From an alpha proteobacterium HIMB114 (lineage in GTDB: Bacteria; Pseudomonadota; Alphaproteobacteria; Pelagibacterales; Pelagibacteraceae), in assembly GCA_000163555.2 (NCBI GenBank), contig ADAC02000001.1, positions 1,054,001-1,118,000 of the forward strand: 64,000 nucleotides of DNA, read 5' to 3'. Made by a program: the position numbers and the translations under genes. Below, one piece after another: positions 35,893-44,345 of the stretch (position 1 is its first letter; every line of letters begins with the position of its first letter). The notes under the pieces were generated by a model. It ran no database searches. It saw only the letters and a program-made list of their open reading frames with translations, and was not told the DNA's origin.

Positions 35893-36619
35893 GTGTAAAA
35901 AAATTTTATTATTATTTATTGTTCTATGTTTTCAGACTTCGCAGTGTATTTCAAGAGAATATAATTATGAAGCTTATGGTTTAAATTTAAATTTCTTAAA
36001 TTTGAAGTTAAATATAAAGGATGGAAAGATTTATTCTATAATTCATAGTAAAGGTCTAGCTGGTCACTTTTTTAGTTTTGAAAATATAATTCAGACAACG
36101 TATGATAAAAATAATTTAGAATATTATTTTAATTTAAAAAAAAAAAATAAAGAAAAAATTTACCAATTTAAAGTTAAAAATGGTGATATTGACCTGAGCA
36201 ATATTAATCTCAATAAAGGTAAAAATTACAAATTAATAAAAAAAACAGATTTAAGAAATGCACTAGATCCATTAACAGCTGTAAGTGAAATTCTTTATAG
36301 TAATAAAATAGATGCTAAATGTAATTTTAAAAATAGAATATATGACGGCGATGATGTGTATGAAATATTTTTAACACCTGAAGAAAAAAATAAATTAAAA
36401 ATTAAATTTAATAAAAAAGAATATAAAATTATTTTTGTTTGTAGACTAAATTATAAAGCAATTTCAGGGCATAAATTTACAAGAGAAAAAAAATTGAATT
36501 CAAGGTATTTAGATATTTATTTTTCAAAATTTAATAATAATGTATTGCCAACCTACTTTGAGGCAAAATCAAAAATTATTCCCGTGAAAATGTATTTATC
36601 AACAGTTTTAAACCCTTGA
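35891..36619 (+). CDS. DUF3108 family exported protein
   Basis: A 242-residue protein with a signal-like start (KKILLLFIVLCFQTS). The rest has DUF3108 features: YNYEAYGLNLNFLNLKLNI, HSKGLAGHFF, DPLTAVSEILYS, and a C-terminal LPTYFEAKSKIIPVKMYLSTVL. It is probably a periplasmic or outer-membrane-associated protein with a lipocalin-like beta fold; no function known. Strongly Lys/Asn-rich. It begins head-to-head with yciB with 2 bp shared in CATG. Confidence 0.8.
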   Translation: MCKKILLLFIVLCFQTSQCISREYNYEAYGLNLNFLNLKLNIKDGKIYSIIHSKGLAGHFFSFENIIQTTYDKNNLEYYFNLKKKNKEKIYQFKVKNGDIDLSNINLNKGKNYKLIKKTDLRNALDPLTAVSEILYSNKIDAKCNFKNRIYDGDDVYEIFLTPEEKNKLKIKFNKKEYKIIFVCRLNYKAISGHKFTREKKLNSRYLDIYFSKFNNNVLPTYFEAKSKIIPVKMYLSTVLNP

Positions 36620-36653
36620 TTTATGAGTAATGATAATTAACTATTAAGTACTA

Positions 36654-36986
36654 ATGAAAAATAAAATTCCTCAAAAAGCAAAATTTTCTATTGGAGAAGT
36701 TGTAAGACACCGCTTGTTTGAATTTAGAGGCATTATTTACGATGTAGACTTTGAGTTTAATAATTCAGAAGAATGGTATCAATCTATACCAAAAGATGTG
36801 AGACCAAGAAAGGATCAGCCATTCTACCATATCTTGGCAGAAAATGATGAAATCACTTATGAAGCTTACGTATCTGAACAAAATTTAGTCTTAGACGATA
36901 GAAACGAGCCAGTTGGCCATCCATTGGTGAAAGAAATCTTTAATGGACAAGGAAAAGACGGTCTGTATCTTAGATCCACAAATTAA
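36654..36986 (+). CDS. hspQ: Heat shock protein HspQ (YccV-like hemimethylated DNA-binding domain)
   Basis: A 110-residue protein. FSIGEVVRHRLFEFRGIIYDVDFEF and then PFYHILAENDEITYEAYVSEQNL are the HspQ/YccV signature. In E. coli HspQ modulates Lon, and it was first found by its affinity for hemimethylated oriC. It lies 34 bp after DUF3108. No clear heat-shock promoter is seen directly upstream. Confidence 0.9.
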   Translation: MKNKIPQKAKFSIGEVVRHRLFEFRGIIYDVDFEFNNSEEWYQSIPKDVRPRKDQPFYHILAENDEITYEAYVSEQNLVLDDRNEPVGHPLVKEIFNGQGKDGLYLRSTN

Positions 36987-37055
36987 TATTCGCCTAAAAT
37001 AAAACACTTTTTCTTCAGCAATCAGACATTTTCCTAATTTAAATCAATATTCATA

Positions 37056-37098
37056 GTCCAGTTTGAAGTTTTTCCCATTCTCCCTCTTCAAACTGGAC
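37056..37098. repeat. Perfect 13-bp inverted repeat upstream of ccmC
   Basis: GTCCAGTTTGAAG (37056-37068) and CTTCAAACTGGAC (37086-37098) flank a 17-nt pyrimidine-rich loop (TTTTTCCCATTCTCCCT). No T run follows on either side, so it is not a standard terminator. It could be an mRNA leader structure of ccmC, an operator or a small RNA hairpin. The other parts of the 158-bp gap (36987-37144) show nothing more. Confidence 0.55.
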
Positions 37099-37144
37099 AG
37101 ACTAACACATACCAAAATAAATTATTTTCTTTAGTTTTTGCGAA

Positions 37145-37846
37145 ATGTTTAAATATTTAAACACCAAAAACTTTAAAAGCTTTCATGACCATTATCTTTT
37201 TTGGGTAAAAATTTTTTTTCTCACTCTAGTAATATTTGGTTTGATACTATCCCTCTTTTTATCTCCTGCAGATTATTTGCAAGGAGATACGGTAAGGATC
37301 ATGTATGTTCATGTGCCAGCATCTTGGTTAGCTTTACAAATTTATGCAGTGATGTGTGTCTGCAGCTTTATTACATTAATTTTTAAAAATAGAGTTTTTA
37401 CAATAATAACAAAAAGTATTGCGCCCATTGGTTTTACTTTTTCATTAATATCACTTTTTACCGGATCAATTTGGGGACAGCCGACTTGGGGCACTTTTTG
37501 GACATGGGACGCAAGATTAACTTCAATGCTTATCTTAGTAATATTTTATATTGCATATATTCTTTCTTGGAAAATAATTACAAATTTTCATTTAGCAGAA
37601 AAATTATCATCTATTATTACATTAATTGGTTTGGCTAATCTACCAATTATAAAATTTTCTGTAGATTGGTGGAATACTCTGCATCAGCCTGCAACAATTA
37701 AACTTACAGAAAGTTCTACAATTCATCCATCAATGCTTACTCCTCTTATAGTCATGTTTTTGTCTTTTCTCGCATTCTCAGTAATTATTTTTTTAATTAG
37801 ATTTAAACTTGAAAGTTTAAATCTTAGAATACATTCAAAAAGATAA
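37145..37846 (+). CDS. ccmC: Heme exporter protein CcmC
   Basis: CcmC loads heme onto CcmE. The 233-residue protein has six helices and the tryptophan-rich WGTFWTWD motif at 115-122. The periplasmic histidines YVHVPAS (His56) and WWNTLHQPAT provide heme ligands. Its stop and the ccmE start form TAATG, so no ccmD gene can fit between them. The leader carries the 13-bp inverted repeat at 37056-37098. Confidence 0.95.
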   Translation: MFKYLNTKNFKSFHDHYLFWVKIFFLTLVIFGLILSLFLSPADYLQGDTVRIMYVHVPASWLALQIYAVMCVCSFITLIFKNRVFTIITKSIAPIGFTFSLISLFTGSIWGQPTWGTFWTWDARLTSMLILVIFYIAYILSWKIITNFHLAEKLSSIITLIGLANLPIIKFSVDWWNTLHQPATIKLTESSTIHPSMLTPLIVMFLSFLAFSVIIFLIRFKLESLNLRIHSKR

Positions 37847-38289
37847 TGAATAATAAAACAAAACAAAGATTAAGTTTTTTCTTAGTATCAGTGATTGCCT
37901 TTATAATAATTGGTAAATTTATTTATGAGTCATTATCAAAAAATACAGTTTATTTTTTTTCTCCAAGCGAGTTATATATTTCTACAGAGTTACCAAATGG
38001 ATTAATTCGTATTGGTGGAATGGTAAAAAAGGGTTCTTTAATTAAAGCAGGTAACAGGTATTCTTTTATTATCACAGATTTTAAAAATGATATTTCAGTA
38101 AATTATATAGGTATCAAACCCAATCTATTTGAAGAGGGTCAAGGTGCAGTTGTCGAAGGAAAATTAAGTACAAGAAATAGCTTAATGGCATCAAAAATAT
38201 TAGCTAAGCATGATGAAAACTATATGCCGAAAGAAGTTGCCGATGCATTAAAAAAATCTGGTGATTGGAACAAAAATTATGGCAAGTAA
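37846..38289 (+). CDS. ccmE: Heme chaperone CcmE
   Basis: CcmE carries heme covalently in the periplasm. An N-terminal anchor (residues 10-24), the beta-barrel OB fold with LIRIGGMVKKGSLIK and AVVEGKLSTRNSLMASKILAKH, and the heme-binding HDENY with His122 and Tyr126 are all present. Length 147. The ccmF start ATG lies inside its end, overlapping by 11 bp. Confidence 0.95.
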   Translation: MNNKTKQRLSFFLVSVIAFIIIGKFIYESLSKNTVYFFSPSELYISTELPNGLIRIGGMVKKGSLIKAGNRYSFIITDFKNDISVNYIGIKPNLFEEGQGAVVEGKLSTRNSLMASKILAKHDENYMPKEVADALKKSGDWNKNYGK

Positions 38290-40141
38290 TTTTGCTAATG
38301 GAGTATTAATATTAAGTATTTTTTTTTCTTTTCTAAGTAATTTGTTTTTTTTTCAAAAAAAATTTAATTTATCTATCCGATTATTTAATTTTTCTTCAAC
38401 TTTAATTATTTTTACTTTTCTTTTACTAATTTATTTTTTTTACTCATCAAATTTTAGTATTGCAGCAGTTTATGAAAATTCACATACATTAAAGCCAATC
38501 TTTTATAAAATAGCTGGGACTTGGGGAAATCACGAAGGGAGTTTATTACTTTTTATAGTTATTATTGCGGTTTACGGTTCTTTATTTTCAATTCTTTTTA
38601 ATAAAGCAGAAAGTGAGAAATTCAAATCATGGGTAATTTTTTTTCAAAATAATTTATTTTTAATTTTTTTAATTTTTTTAATTACTACATCCAATCCTTT
38701 TGACATAATTATTCCAAGACCCATAGAAGGATTGGGTTTAAACCCTATACTTCAAGACCCTTTATTAGTTATTCATCCTCCATTTTTGTATTTAGGCTAT
38801 GTTGGTTTCTCTTTAACTCTTAGTTTGGTTTTATCTGGTTTAGTGAATAAAAATTTAAATTCAAATTGGGCAATTATTAGCTGGCCATGGGTAATGATAG
38901 CGTGGGTATTTTTAACTATTGGAATTACTTTAGGATCAGTATGGGCATATTATGAACTTGGTTGGGGTGGATATTGGTTTTGGGATCCTGTTGAAAATGC
39001 ATCTTTAATGCCATGGTTAGCGGGCACAGCATTAATTCATTCCATGCTAGTTTTGAAACTAAAGAATCAAATGAAAAGTTGGACAAGTTTATTGGCCATA
39101 ATTACTTTTTCTTTTAGTTTATTAGGTACGTTTCTAGTGAGGTCAGGAGTGCTAAATTCAGTACATGCATTTGCTAATGATCCAGATCGTGGTGTTTTTA
39201 TATTGATGATAATATTTATAATTACACTTTCGTCTTTAATAATTCACATTCTTTTTTCAGAAAAAAATAAACCAATTACTAATTTTTTTTTATCAAAAGA
39301 AAGTTTCGTGAATTTAAATAATCTTTTTTTGTTATTTTTTCTTTTTGTAGTTTTGTTAGGTACAATTTATCCAATAATTTTATCTATTTTTGATCAAACA
39401 ATCTCTGTTGGACCAGTATATTACAACACTATACTCGCACCATTTGTTTTTATCTTTTTAATTCTAATGTCCCTCGGACCATTGTTAAAATGGTCTAATA
39501 AAATCAAACTACAAGCTCTATACATTTACATTTTTATTTTTATTTTATGTTTAGTTTTATCTATAATTATAATTGTATTATCGAATAGCTATGATTTGAT
39601 TTTATTTTTAGGGATAGCGTCATCATTATTCTTAATATTTTCAATTTTGAGCGAAATTTATAAAGGCAGTATTAGAATTAAGCCTTTTTATTTGCCGAGG
39701 CTTTTGTCACACATGGGCGTGGGTATATTTTTCTTATCTATTTTTCTTAACTCTTATTATTCTTACACAAAAGATTTTGAAATAAAAATTAATGAAACAA
39801 AAAATTTTGATAATTTATCTTTAAAGTTTGTTGATCACAGCATTGGTAAAATAGAAAATTATTTAGAAATGAAAACTAAATTTGAAATCAGAAGCGGAAA
39901 AGAAGTATTTAATTTAGAACCCTCTGTTAGAAAGTATTTTCAACCTAATCAAATTACATCTGAGACAAGTATAAAACCAACTTTTTTTTCAAATTATTAT
40001 TTAGCTATTAATTTTCCAGATTCTCAAAGTATAATTTTAGGCGCGAGATATTATTATAATTATTTAATTCATGGTATTTGGCTTGGCTTATTGTTAATTA
40101 TTTTTGGAGGTTTTTTAAGTGTATTTAAAAAAAGGATTTAA
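38279..40141 (+). CDS. ccmF: Cytochrome c heme lyase subunit CcmF
   Basis: A 620-residue membrane protein that joins heme to apocytochrome c. GTWGNHEGSLLLF and WGGYWFWDPVENASLMPWLAG are the family signatures, with conserved histidines at VIHPPFLYLGY and in the C-terminal part (HMGVGIFF). A GTG at 38261 within ccmE is an alternative start, but ATG 38279 gives the usual N-terminus. The 3' end overlaps ccmG by 23 bp. Very Phe/Ile/Leu-rich. Confidence 0.96.
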   Translation: MASNFANGVLILSIFFSFLSNLFFFQKKFNLSIRLFNFSSTLIIFTFLLLIYFFYSSNFSIAAVYENSHTLKPIFYKIAGTWGNHEGSLLLFIVIIAVYGSLFSILFNKAESEKFKSWVIFFQNNLFLIFLIFLITTSNPFDIIIPRPIEGLGLNPILQDPLLVIHPPFLYLGYVGFSLTLSLVLSGLVNKNLNSNWAIISWPWVMIAWVFLTIGITLGSVWAYYELGWGGYWFWDPVENASLMPWLAGTALIHSMLVLKLKNQMKSWTSLLAIITFSFSLLGTFLVRSGVLNSVHAFANDPDRGVFILMIIFIITLSSLIIHILFSEKNKPITNFFLSKESFVNLNNLFLLFFLFVVLLGTIYPIILSIFDQTISVGPVYYNTILAPFVFIFLILMSLGPLLKWSNKIKLQALYIYIFIFILCLVLSIIIIVLSNSYDLILFLGIASSLFLIFSILSEIYKGSIRIKPFYLPRLLSHMGVGIFFLSIFLNSYYSYTKDFEIKINETKNFDNLSLKFVDHSIGKIENYLEMKTKFEIRSGKEVFNLEPSVRKYFQPNQITSETSIKPTFFSNYYLAINFPDSQSIILGARYYYNYLIHGIWLGLLLIIFGGFLSVFKKRI

Positions 40142-40637
40142 AATATTAAGCTTAATATTAGCTTCAATAATTATTTTTTATTTTTTTTATTATTCTTTAT
40201 TTCAAGAAAAAAAATTAAATCCAAAAGTTATGATTGGAAGTCAAATGCCAAATTTGCAATCTAAAACATTGTATAAAAATAAAGTTTTGTCGCTTTCAAA
40301 TATTGTTAGTAATGAAAAGTTTGTTGTTAATATTTTTGCATCCTGGTGTGTACCTTGCAAAATTGAGCATCCTATTTTGATTCAATTAAAAAATAGTAAA
40401 ATTAAGATTATTGGTATTAATTACAAGGATAATCAAAAAAATGCCAAAGCATTTATTGAAAAGTATCAAAACCCTTTTGAAAAAGTTTTAATCGATAGCG
40501 ATGGCGCTTTATCTATTCAACTTGGTGCGTTTGGAGTTCCAGAAACATTTTTAGTTGATAAAAATTTTACAATTATTGCAAAGCATATTGGTCCAATTGA
40601 TAATAATTTTGTTAAAAAGGTTATAAATTTAAAATGA
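40119..40637 (+). CDS. ccmG: Thiol:disulfide interchange protein CcmG/DsbE
   Basis: A 172-residue thioredoxin-fold protein anchored by an N-terminal helix (about 9-26). WCVPCK (Cys77, Cys80) is the redox site, and GVPETFLVD is the conserved cis-Pro loop. It reduces apocytochrome c or CcmH. The GTG at 40119 is chosen because GGAGG sits at 40106-40110 with 8-nt spacing. The gene starts within ccmF. Confidence 0.92.
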   Translation: MYLKKGFKILSLILASIIIFYFFYYSLFQEKKLNPKVMIGSQMPNLQSKTLYKNKVLSLSNIVSNEKFVVNIFASWCVPCKIEHPILIQLKNSKIKIIGINYKDNQKNAKAFIEKYQNPFEKVLIDSDGALSIQLGAFGVPETFLVDKNFTIIAKHIGPIDNNFVKKVINLK

Positions 40638-40987
40638 AGTTTTTTTTAGTTTTTATTATTTCTTGGTTTAGTATTGCATATGCTAATGAGGCTCAGGATA
40701 GAACAAATTCTATTACCAAAAATTTACGTTGCCTTGTGTGCGAAGGGCAATCTGTTTACGAGTCTAATTCAGATTTTGCAAAAGATATAAAAACCTTTGT
40801 TTCAAAAAAGATAAAAGAAAAGAATACTGATGAAGATATTTATGAATTTTTGATATCAAAATATGGAGAAGAAATAATATTAAATCCTGATTTTTCCAAT
40901 AAATTTATATTTCTTTGGATAGCTCCTATCTTATTCTTTTTAATAGGTATTTTTTTTATTTTTAGGAGATCAAATGAAATTAGATAA
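40634..40987 (+). CDS. ccmH: Cytochrome c maturation protein CcmH (CcmL type)
   Basis: A 117-residue protein with an N-terminal signal helix, the redox motif LRCLVCEGQS (Cys33, Cys36; usually CxxCQ, here E) and a C-terminal membrane helix (about 88-112). It reduces apocytochrome c for heme ligation. No CcmI domain or gene follows, and the operon goes on to a Nudix gene that overlaps by 14 bp. Confidence 0.93.
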   Translation: MKFFLVFIISWFSIAYANEAQDRTNSITKNLRCLVCEGQSVYESNSDFAKDIKTFVSKKIKEKNTDEDIYEFLISKYGEEIILNPDFSNKFIFLWIAPILFFLIGIFFIFRRSNEIR

Positions 40988-41495
40988 ATGTTGTCATATT
41001 TATATTTACAAAAAAACTGATTTAGAGCAAAAAAAAAGAAAAGTTTGTAAAAAGTGTGGTTTTATTGATTATAAAAATCCTAAAATCGTAGCTGGATCCT
41101 TAGTTGTTAAAAATAAAAAAATTTTATTATGCAGAAGAGCAATTGAGCCTAGTTATGGAAAATGGACTTTTCCGTCTGGATATTTAGATGCCAACGAAAC
41201 TCCGGAAGAAGGAGCGATTAGAGAAGCAAAAGAAGAAGTAAATATTAAAATAAAATTAAAAAAATTATTCATTATTTTTACTGTTCGAAAAAAAAATTTA
41301 ATTCAATTTGTATTTTTGGCTGATCACGTAAACAAAACCTACAAACCCGGCATTGAAACTCTCGAGGCAAAATATTTTAGTTTTGATGAGATACCATGGA
41401 AATATCTAGCCTTCCCAAGCGTGGCTTATGCTATTAAAAAATATAAAAAATTGCCTAAAAATTTGCCGATTTTTCACACTTTTAGCAAAGATTAG
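40974..41495 (+). CDS. Nudix hydrolase with N-terminal zinc ribbon
   Basis: A 173-residue protein. An N-terminal Cys cluster (CCHIYIY and VCKKCGFIDYKNP) precedes a Nudix domain with the box GYLDANETPEEGAIREAKEEVNI, in which the last conserved Gly is Asn. Related enzymes hydrolyse NADH or ADP-ribose-type dinucleotides. The overlap with ccmH indicates it is in the same transcript, but the functional link is unclear. Confidence 0.85.
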   Translation: MKLDKCCHIYIYKKTDLEQKKRKVCKKCGFIDYKNPKIVAGSLVVKNKKILLCRRAIEPSYGKWTFPSGYLDANETPEEGAIREAKEEVNIKIKLKKLFIIFTVRKKNLIQFVFLADHVNKTYKPGIETLEAKYFSFDEIPWKYLAFPSVAYAIKKYKKLPKNLPIFHTFSKD

Positions 41496-41534
41496 GTCTT
41501 TTAATTCAACCTCGAATAATATAGTTACCATCTA

Positions 41535-42017
41535 ATGAAAAAATTATTTCTATCAGGACTATTTGTTTTATTAACTTCATCAGCTTTTGCTAAGGGATTG
41601 TCACTATCAACTGGTGTTTTAGATTATAGTGATGATAAGAAAAAAGCTGGATTTTTAGAAGGTACTTATAGTTTTGGAGAAGATAAAGCATTTGAAACTG
41701 CTATTGGAAAATTAGTACCAATTACTGGCGCTATGTTAACAGAAGATAATGCTTCAATGGTTTATGCAGGTTACAAAATTGACTATAAAATTGGAAATTT
41801 TTTAATTAGCCCAAGTTTTACTCCAGGATATTATGATGAAGGGGATGGAAAAGATTTAGGCCATAACATTGAATTTAAGTCTCAAATCAATCTTGGTTGG
41901 AATTTTGGAGACAAAAGTAATTTTGGATTATCATATAGCCATATTTCTAATGCTAGCATAGGTGATAAAAATCCTGGCGCTAATAATATCGCATTCACTT
42001 TTTACACACAGTATTAA
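41535..42017 (+). CDS. PagL-like outer-membrane lipid A deacylase family protein
   Basis: A 160-residue protein with a signal peptide (to about residue 19, SSAFA) and a beta-barrel C-terminal part. SYSHISNASIGDKNPGANNIAF carries the PagL motif with His136 and Ser138, equivalent to the catalytic His and Ser. The Glu expected 12 residues after the Ser is Asn150 here, so deacylase activity is uncertain. It would act on lipopolysaccharide or have become structural. Confidence 0.75.
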   Translation: MKKLFLSGLFVLLTSSAFAKGLSLSTGVLDYSDDKKKAGFLEGTYSFGEDKAFETAIGKLVPITGAMLTEDNASMVYAGYKIDYKIGNFLISPSFTPGYYDEGDGKDLGHNIEFKSQINLGWNFGDKSNFGLSYSHISNASIGDKNPGANNIAFTFYTQY

Positions 42018-42026
42018 CTTTTAGAT

Positions 42027-43175
42027 ATGAAGTTAAACGATTGTCATAATGTAGATGATTTTCGTAAACTTGCTAAAAAAAAATTACCATCTCCTATCTT
42101 TCATTATATTGATGGTGGTGCTGATGATGAGAGTACCTTAAAGAGAAATACAGATTCTTTTAACAAATGTGACTTAGTTCCAAATGTTTTAACTGATGTG
42201 AGTAATGTTGATACTTCAACAACAGTACTGGGCCAGAAAATTGATTTTCCATTATTTCTTTCACCAACAGCTATGCATCAAATGTACCATCATGAAGGAG
42301 AACAAGCGACTGCAAGAGCTGCAGAGAAATTTGGAACTTTCTTTAGTTTGTCAACAATGGGCACAAAAAGTATTGAAGAAGTTTCAAATATTTCAGGTGG
42401 CCCAAAAATGTTTCAATTATATATTCATAAGGACCAAGGGCTTACAGATAATTTGATAGAACGTTGTCAACGATCTGGGTTTAAAGCTATGTGTTTAACC
42501 GTTGATACTATTGTAGCGGGCAATAGAGAAAGAGATCATCGTACTGGATTTACAACACCACCAAAACTTACCTTAGAAAGCTTGTTTAGTTTTGCTACTC
42601 ATCCAGATTGGAGTCTAAGATATTTGATGGGTCCAAAGTTTAAGTTAGCTAATATTTCTCACTTAACAAAAAAAGGATCGAGTATTGAAATATCAATTAT
42701 GGATTATATTAATTCTCAATTTGATACGACAATGAACTGGAAGCATGCAGAATATGCTGCAAAAAAATGGAATGGACCATTTGCTTTAAAAGGAGTTATG
42801 TCTGTTGAAGATGCTAAAAGAGCAATTGATATTGGAGCATCCGCAATTATGATTTCAAATCATGGAGGCAGACAGCTAGATGGTTCGCGTGCACCATTTG
42901 ATCAACTAGAGACTCTAGTTGATGCTGTTGGAGATAAAATCGAAATAATTCTAGATGGTGGAATTAGAAGAGGCACTCATGTTTTAAAAGCTCTGGCTCT
43001 CGGAGCAAAAGCATGCTCTATGGGGAAAGCATATTTATATGCATTAGGCGCTGGAGGTCAGCCAGGTGTCGAAAGAGTTTTGCAAAAAATGAAAGATGAA
43101 ATTACTAGAGGGATGACGTTAATGGGAACACGTAATGTTAATGAATTAACCAAAGACAAGATTGCATATAGATAA
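42027..43175 (+). CDS. lldD: FMN-dependent alpha-hydroxy acid dehydrogenase (lactate dehydrogenase/glycolate oxidase type)
   Basis: A 382-residue TIM-barrel flavoenzyme. PIFHYIDGGADDESTL at about 24-39, FFLSPTAMHQM-like LFLSPTAMHQMYHHEGE, MISNHGGRQLDGSRAP (catalytic His and Arg) and DGGIRRGTHVLKALALGA are diagnostic. It oxidises L-lactate, glycolate or another 2-hydroxyacid, feeding quinone or oxygen. It is the first gene of a long plus-strand cluster with glcDEF. Substrate not decided by sequence. Confidence 0.88.
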   Translation: MKLNDCHNVDDFRKLAKKKLPSPIFHYIDGGADDESTLKRNTDSFNKCDLVPNVLTDVSNVDTSTTVLGQKIDFPLFLSPTAMHQMYHHEGEQATARAAEKFGTFFSLSTMGTKSIEEVSNISGGPKMFQLYIHKDQGLTDNLIERCQRSGFKAMCLTVDTIVAGNRERDHRTGFTTPPKLTLESLFSFATHPDWSLRYLMGPKFKLANISHLTKKGSSIEISIMDYINSQFDTTMNWKHAEYAAKKWNGPFALKGVMSVEDAKRAIDIGASAIMISNHGGRQLDGSRAPFDQLETLVDAVGDKIEIILDGGIRRGTHVLKALALGAKACSMGKAYLYALGAGGQPGVERVLQKMKDEITRGMTLMGTRNVNELTKDKIAYR

Positions 43176-44335
43176 TGAAGATAGCTGATAATTTTTCAAG
43201 ATTAGGTACTGAGAATGCTTTTGTTATCTTGGCAAAAGCAAAAAAATTAGAAAGCGAAGGAAGAGAAATTATAAATTTAGGTATTGGACAACCTGATTTT
43301 TTAACCCCAAAACATATTGTAGAGGCAGGAAAAAAAGCATTAGACGATGGGCATCATGGATATACACCCGCTAACGGGACACAAGAACTAAGAGATGGTG
43401 TAAGCAGGCATATAAAAAAAATGTATGGTGCTGAAATAGACTCAGCAAGAGTTTTTATTGCGCCTGGTGGAAAACCTTCAATGTATTTTGCGATTATGAT
43501 GTTTGGACAACCTGGTACAGAAATCATTTATCCAGAGCCAGGGTTTCCAATTTATGAGTCGGTAATCAATTATACAGGTGCAAAAGCAATTCCTATGTAT
43601 TTATCTGAGAAGAAAAATTTTTCATTTAATGCAGATGAAGTGCTTTCGCTAATAAATGATAAAACAAGATTGCTAATAATAAATAATCCGCAAAATCCAA
43701 CAGGGGGACTTATTGATAAAAATGAAATTGATAAGCTTGTGCAAGGATTAAAAAAATACCCTGAAGTTGCAATATTGAGCGATGAAATTTACTCAAGACA
43801 AATTTATGATGGAAAAAAGATGCCGTCATTTTTTTACTATCCTGAACTCTATGATCGTTTAATTGTTATGGATGGTTGGAGCAAAACTTACGCAATGACG
43901 GGATGGAGATTGGGTTGGAGTGTGTGGCCAGAAAGTTTAATTGATAAAGTTACTAGAATGGCAATTAATAGCTATTCATGTGTGTCCGCTGCTAATCAAG
44001 TTGCAGCACTAGCAGCTCTAGAGGGGCCTCATGATTTTCTAGATGATATGATGGAAAAATTTGATAAGCGTCGAGAGTTAATTGTAAATGGATTAAATAG
44101 CTTACCTGGCATTGAATGTAATAATCCAGGGGGAGCTTTTTATACATTTCCTAATGTGAGTGAAACTGGGATGAGTGGAGATACTTTTGCTGAAAAATGT
44201 TTATATGATGCAGGCGTAGCGTTAGTTCCAGGCACTAGTTTTGGTAAATCATGCACAAATTTTGTAAGATTTAGCTTTGCAAATTCGTATGAAAATATTG
44301 AAAAAGCATTGGAGAAAATAAAAAAAATTCTCTAA
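43175..44335 (+). CDS. PLP-dependent aminotransferase class I/II
   Basis: A 386-residue fold-type I aminotransferase. The Schiff-base Lys237 is in DGWSKTYAMTGWRLGW, NPQNPTGG is at 171-178, and Asp203 and Tyr206 (SDEIYS) contact PLP. The N-terminus LGTENAFVILAKAKKL resembles aspartate/alanine-type enzymes. It starts at a one-base overlap with lldD and precedes glcD by 10 bp. The context suggests transfer of an amino group to glyoxylate or pyruvate to make glycine or alanine; this is inference. Confidence 0.88.
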   Translation: MKIADNFSRLGTENAFVILAKAKKLESEGREIINLGIGQPDFLTPKHIVEAGKKALDDGHHGYTPANGTQELRDGVSRHIKKMYGAEIDSARVFIAPGGKPSMYFAIMMFGQPGTEIIYPEPGFPIYESVINYTGAKAIPMYLSEKKNFSFNADEVLSLINDKTRLLIINNPQNPTGGLIDKNEIDKLVQGLKKYPEVAILSDEIYSRQIYDGKKMPSFFYYPELYDRLIVMDGWSKTYAMTGWRLGWSVWPESLIDKVTRMAINSYSCVSAANQVAALAALEGPHDFLDDMMEKFDKRRELIVNGLNSLPGIECNNPGGAFYTFPNVSETGMSGDTFAEKCLYDAGVALVPGTSFGKSCTNFVRFSFANSYENIEKALEKIKKIL

Positions 44336-44345
44336 TATATAAATT

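Noticed and set aside
41535-42017. Assignment as a generic porin
   Set aside because: Too short, and the SHISNA motif points to the PagL family.
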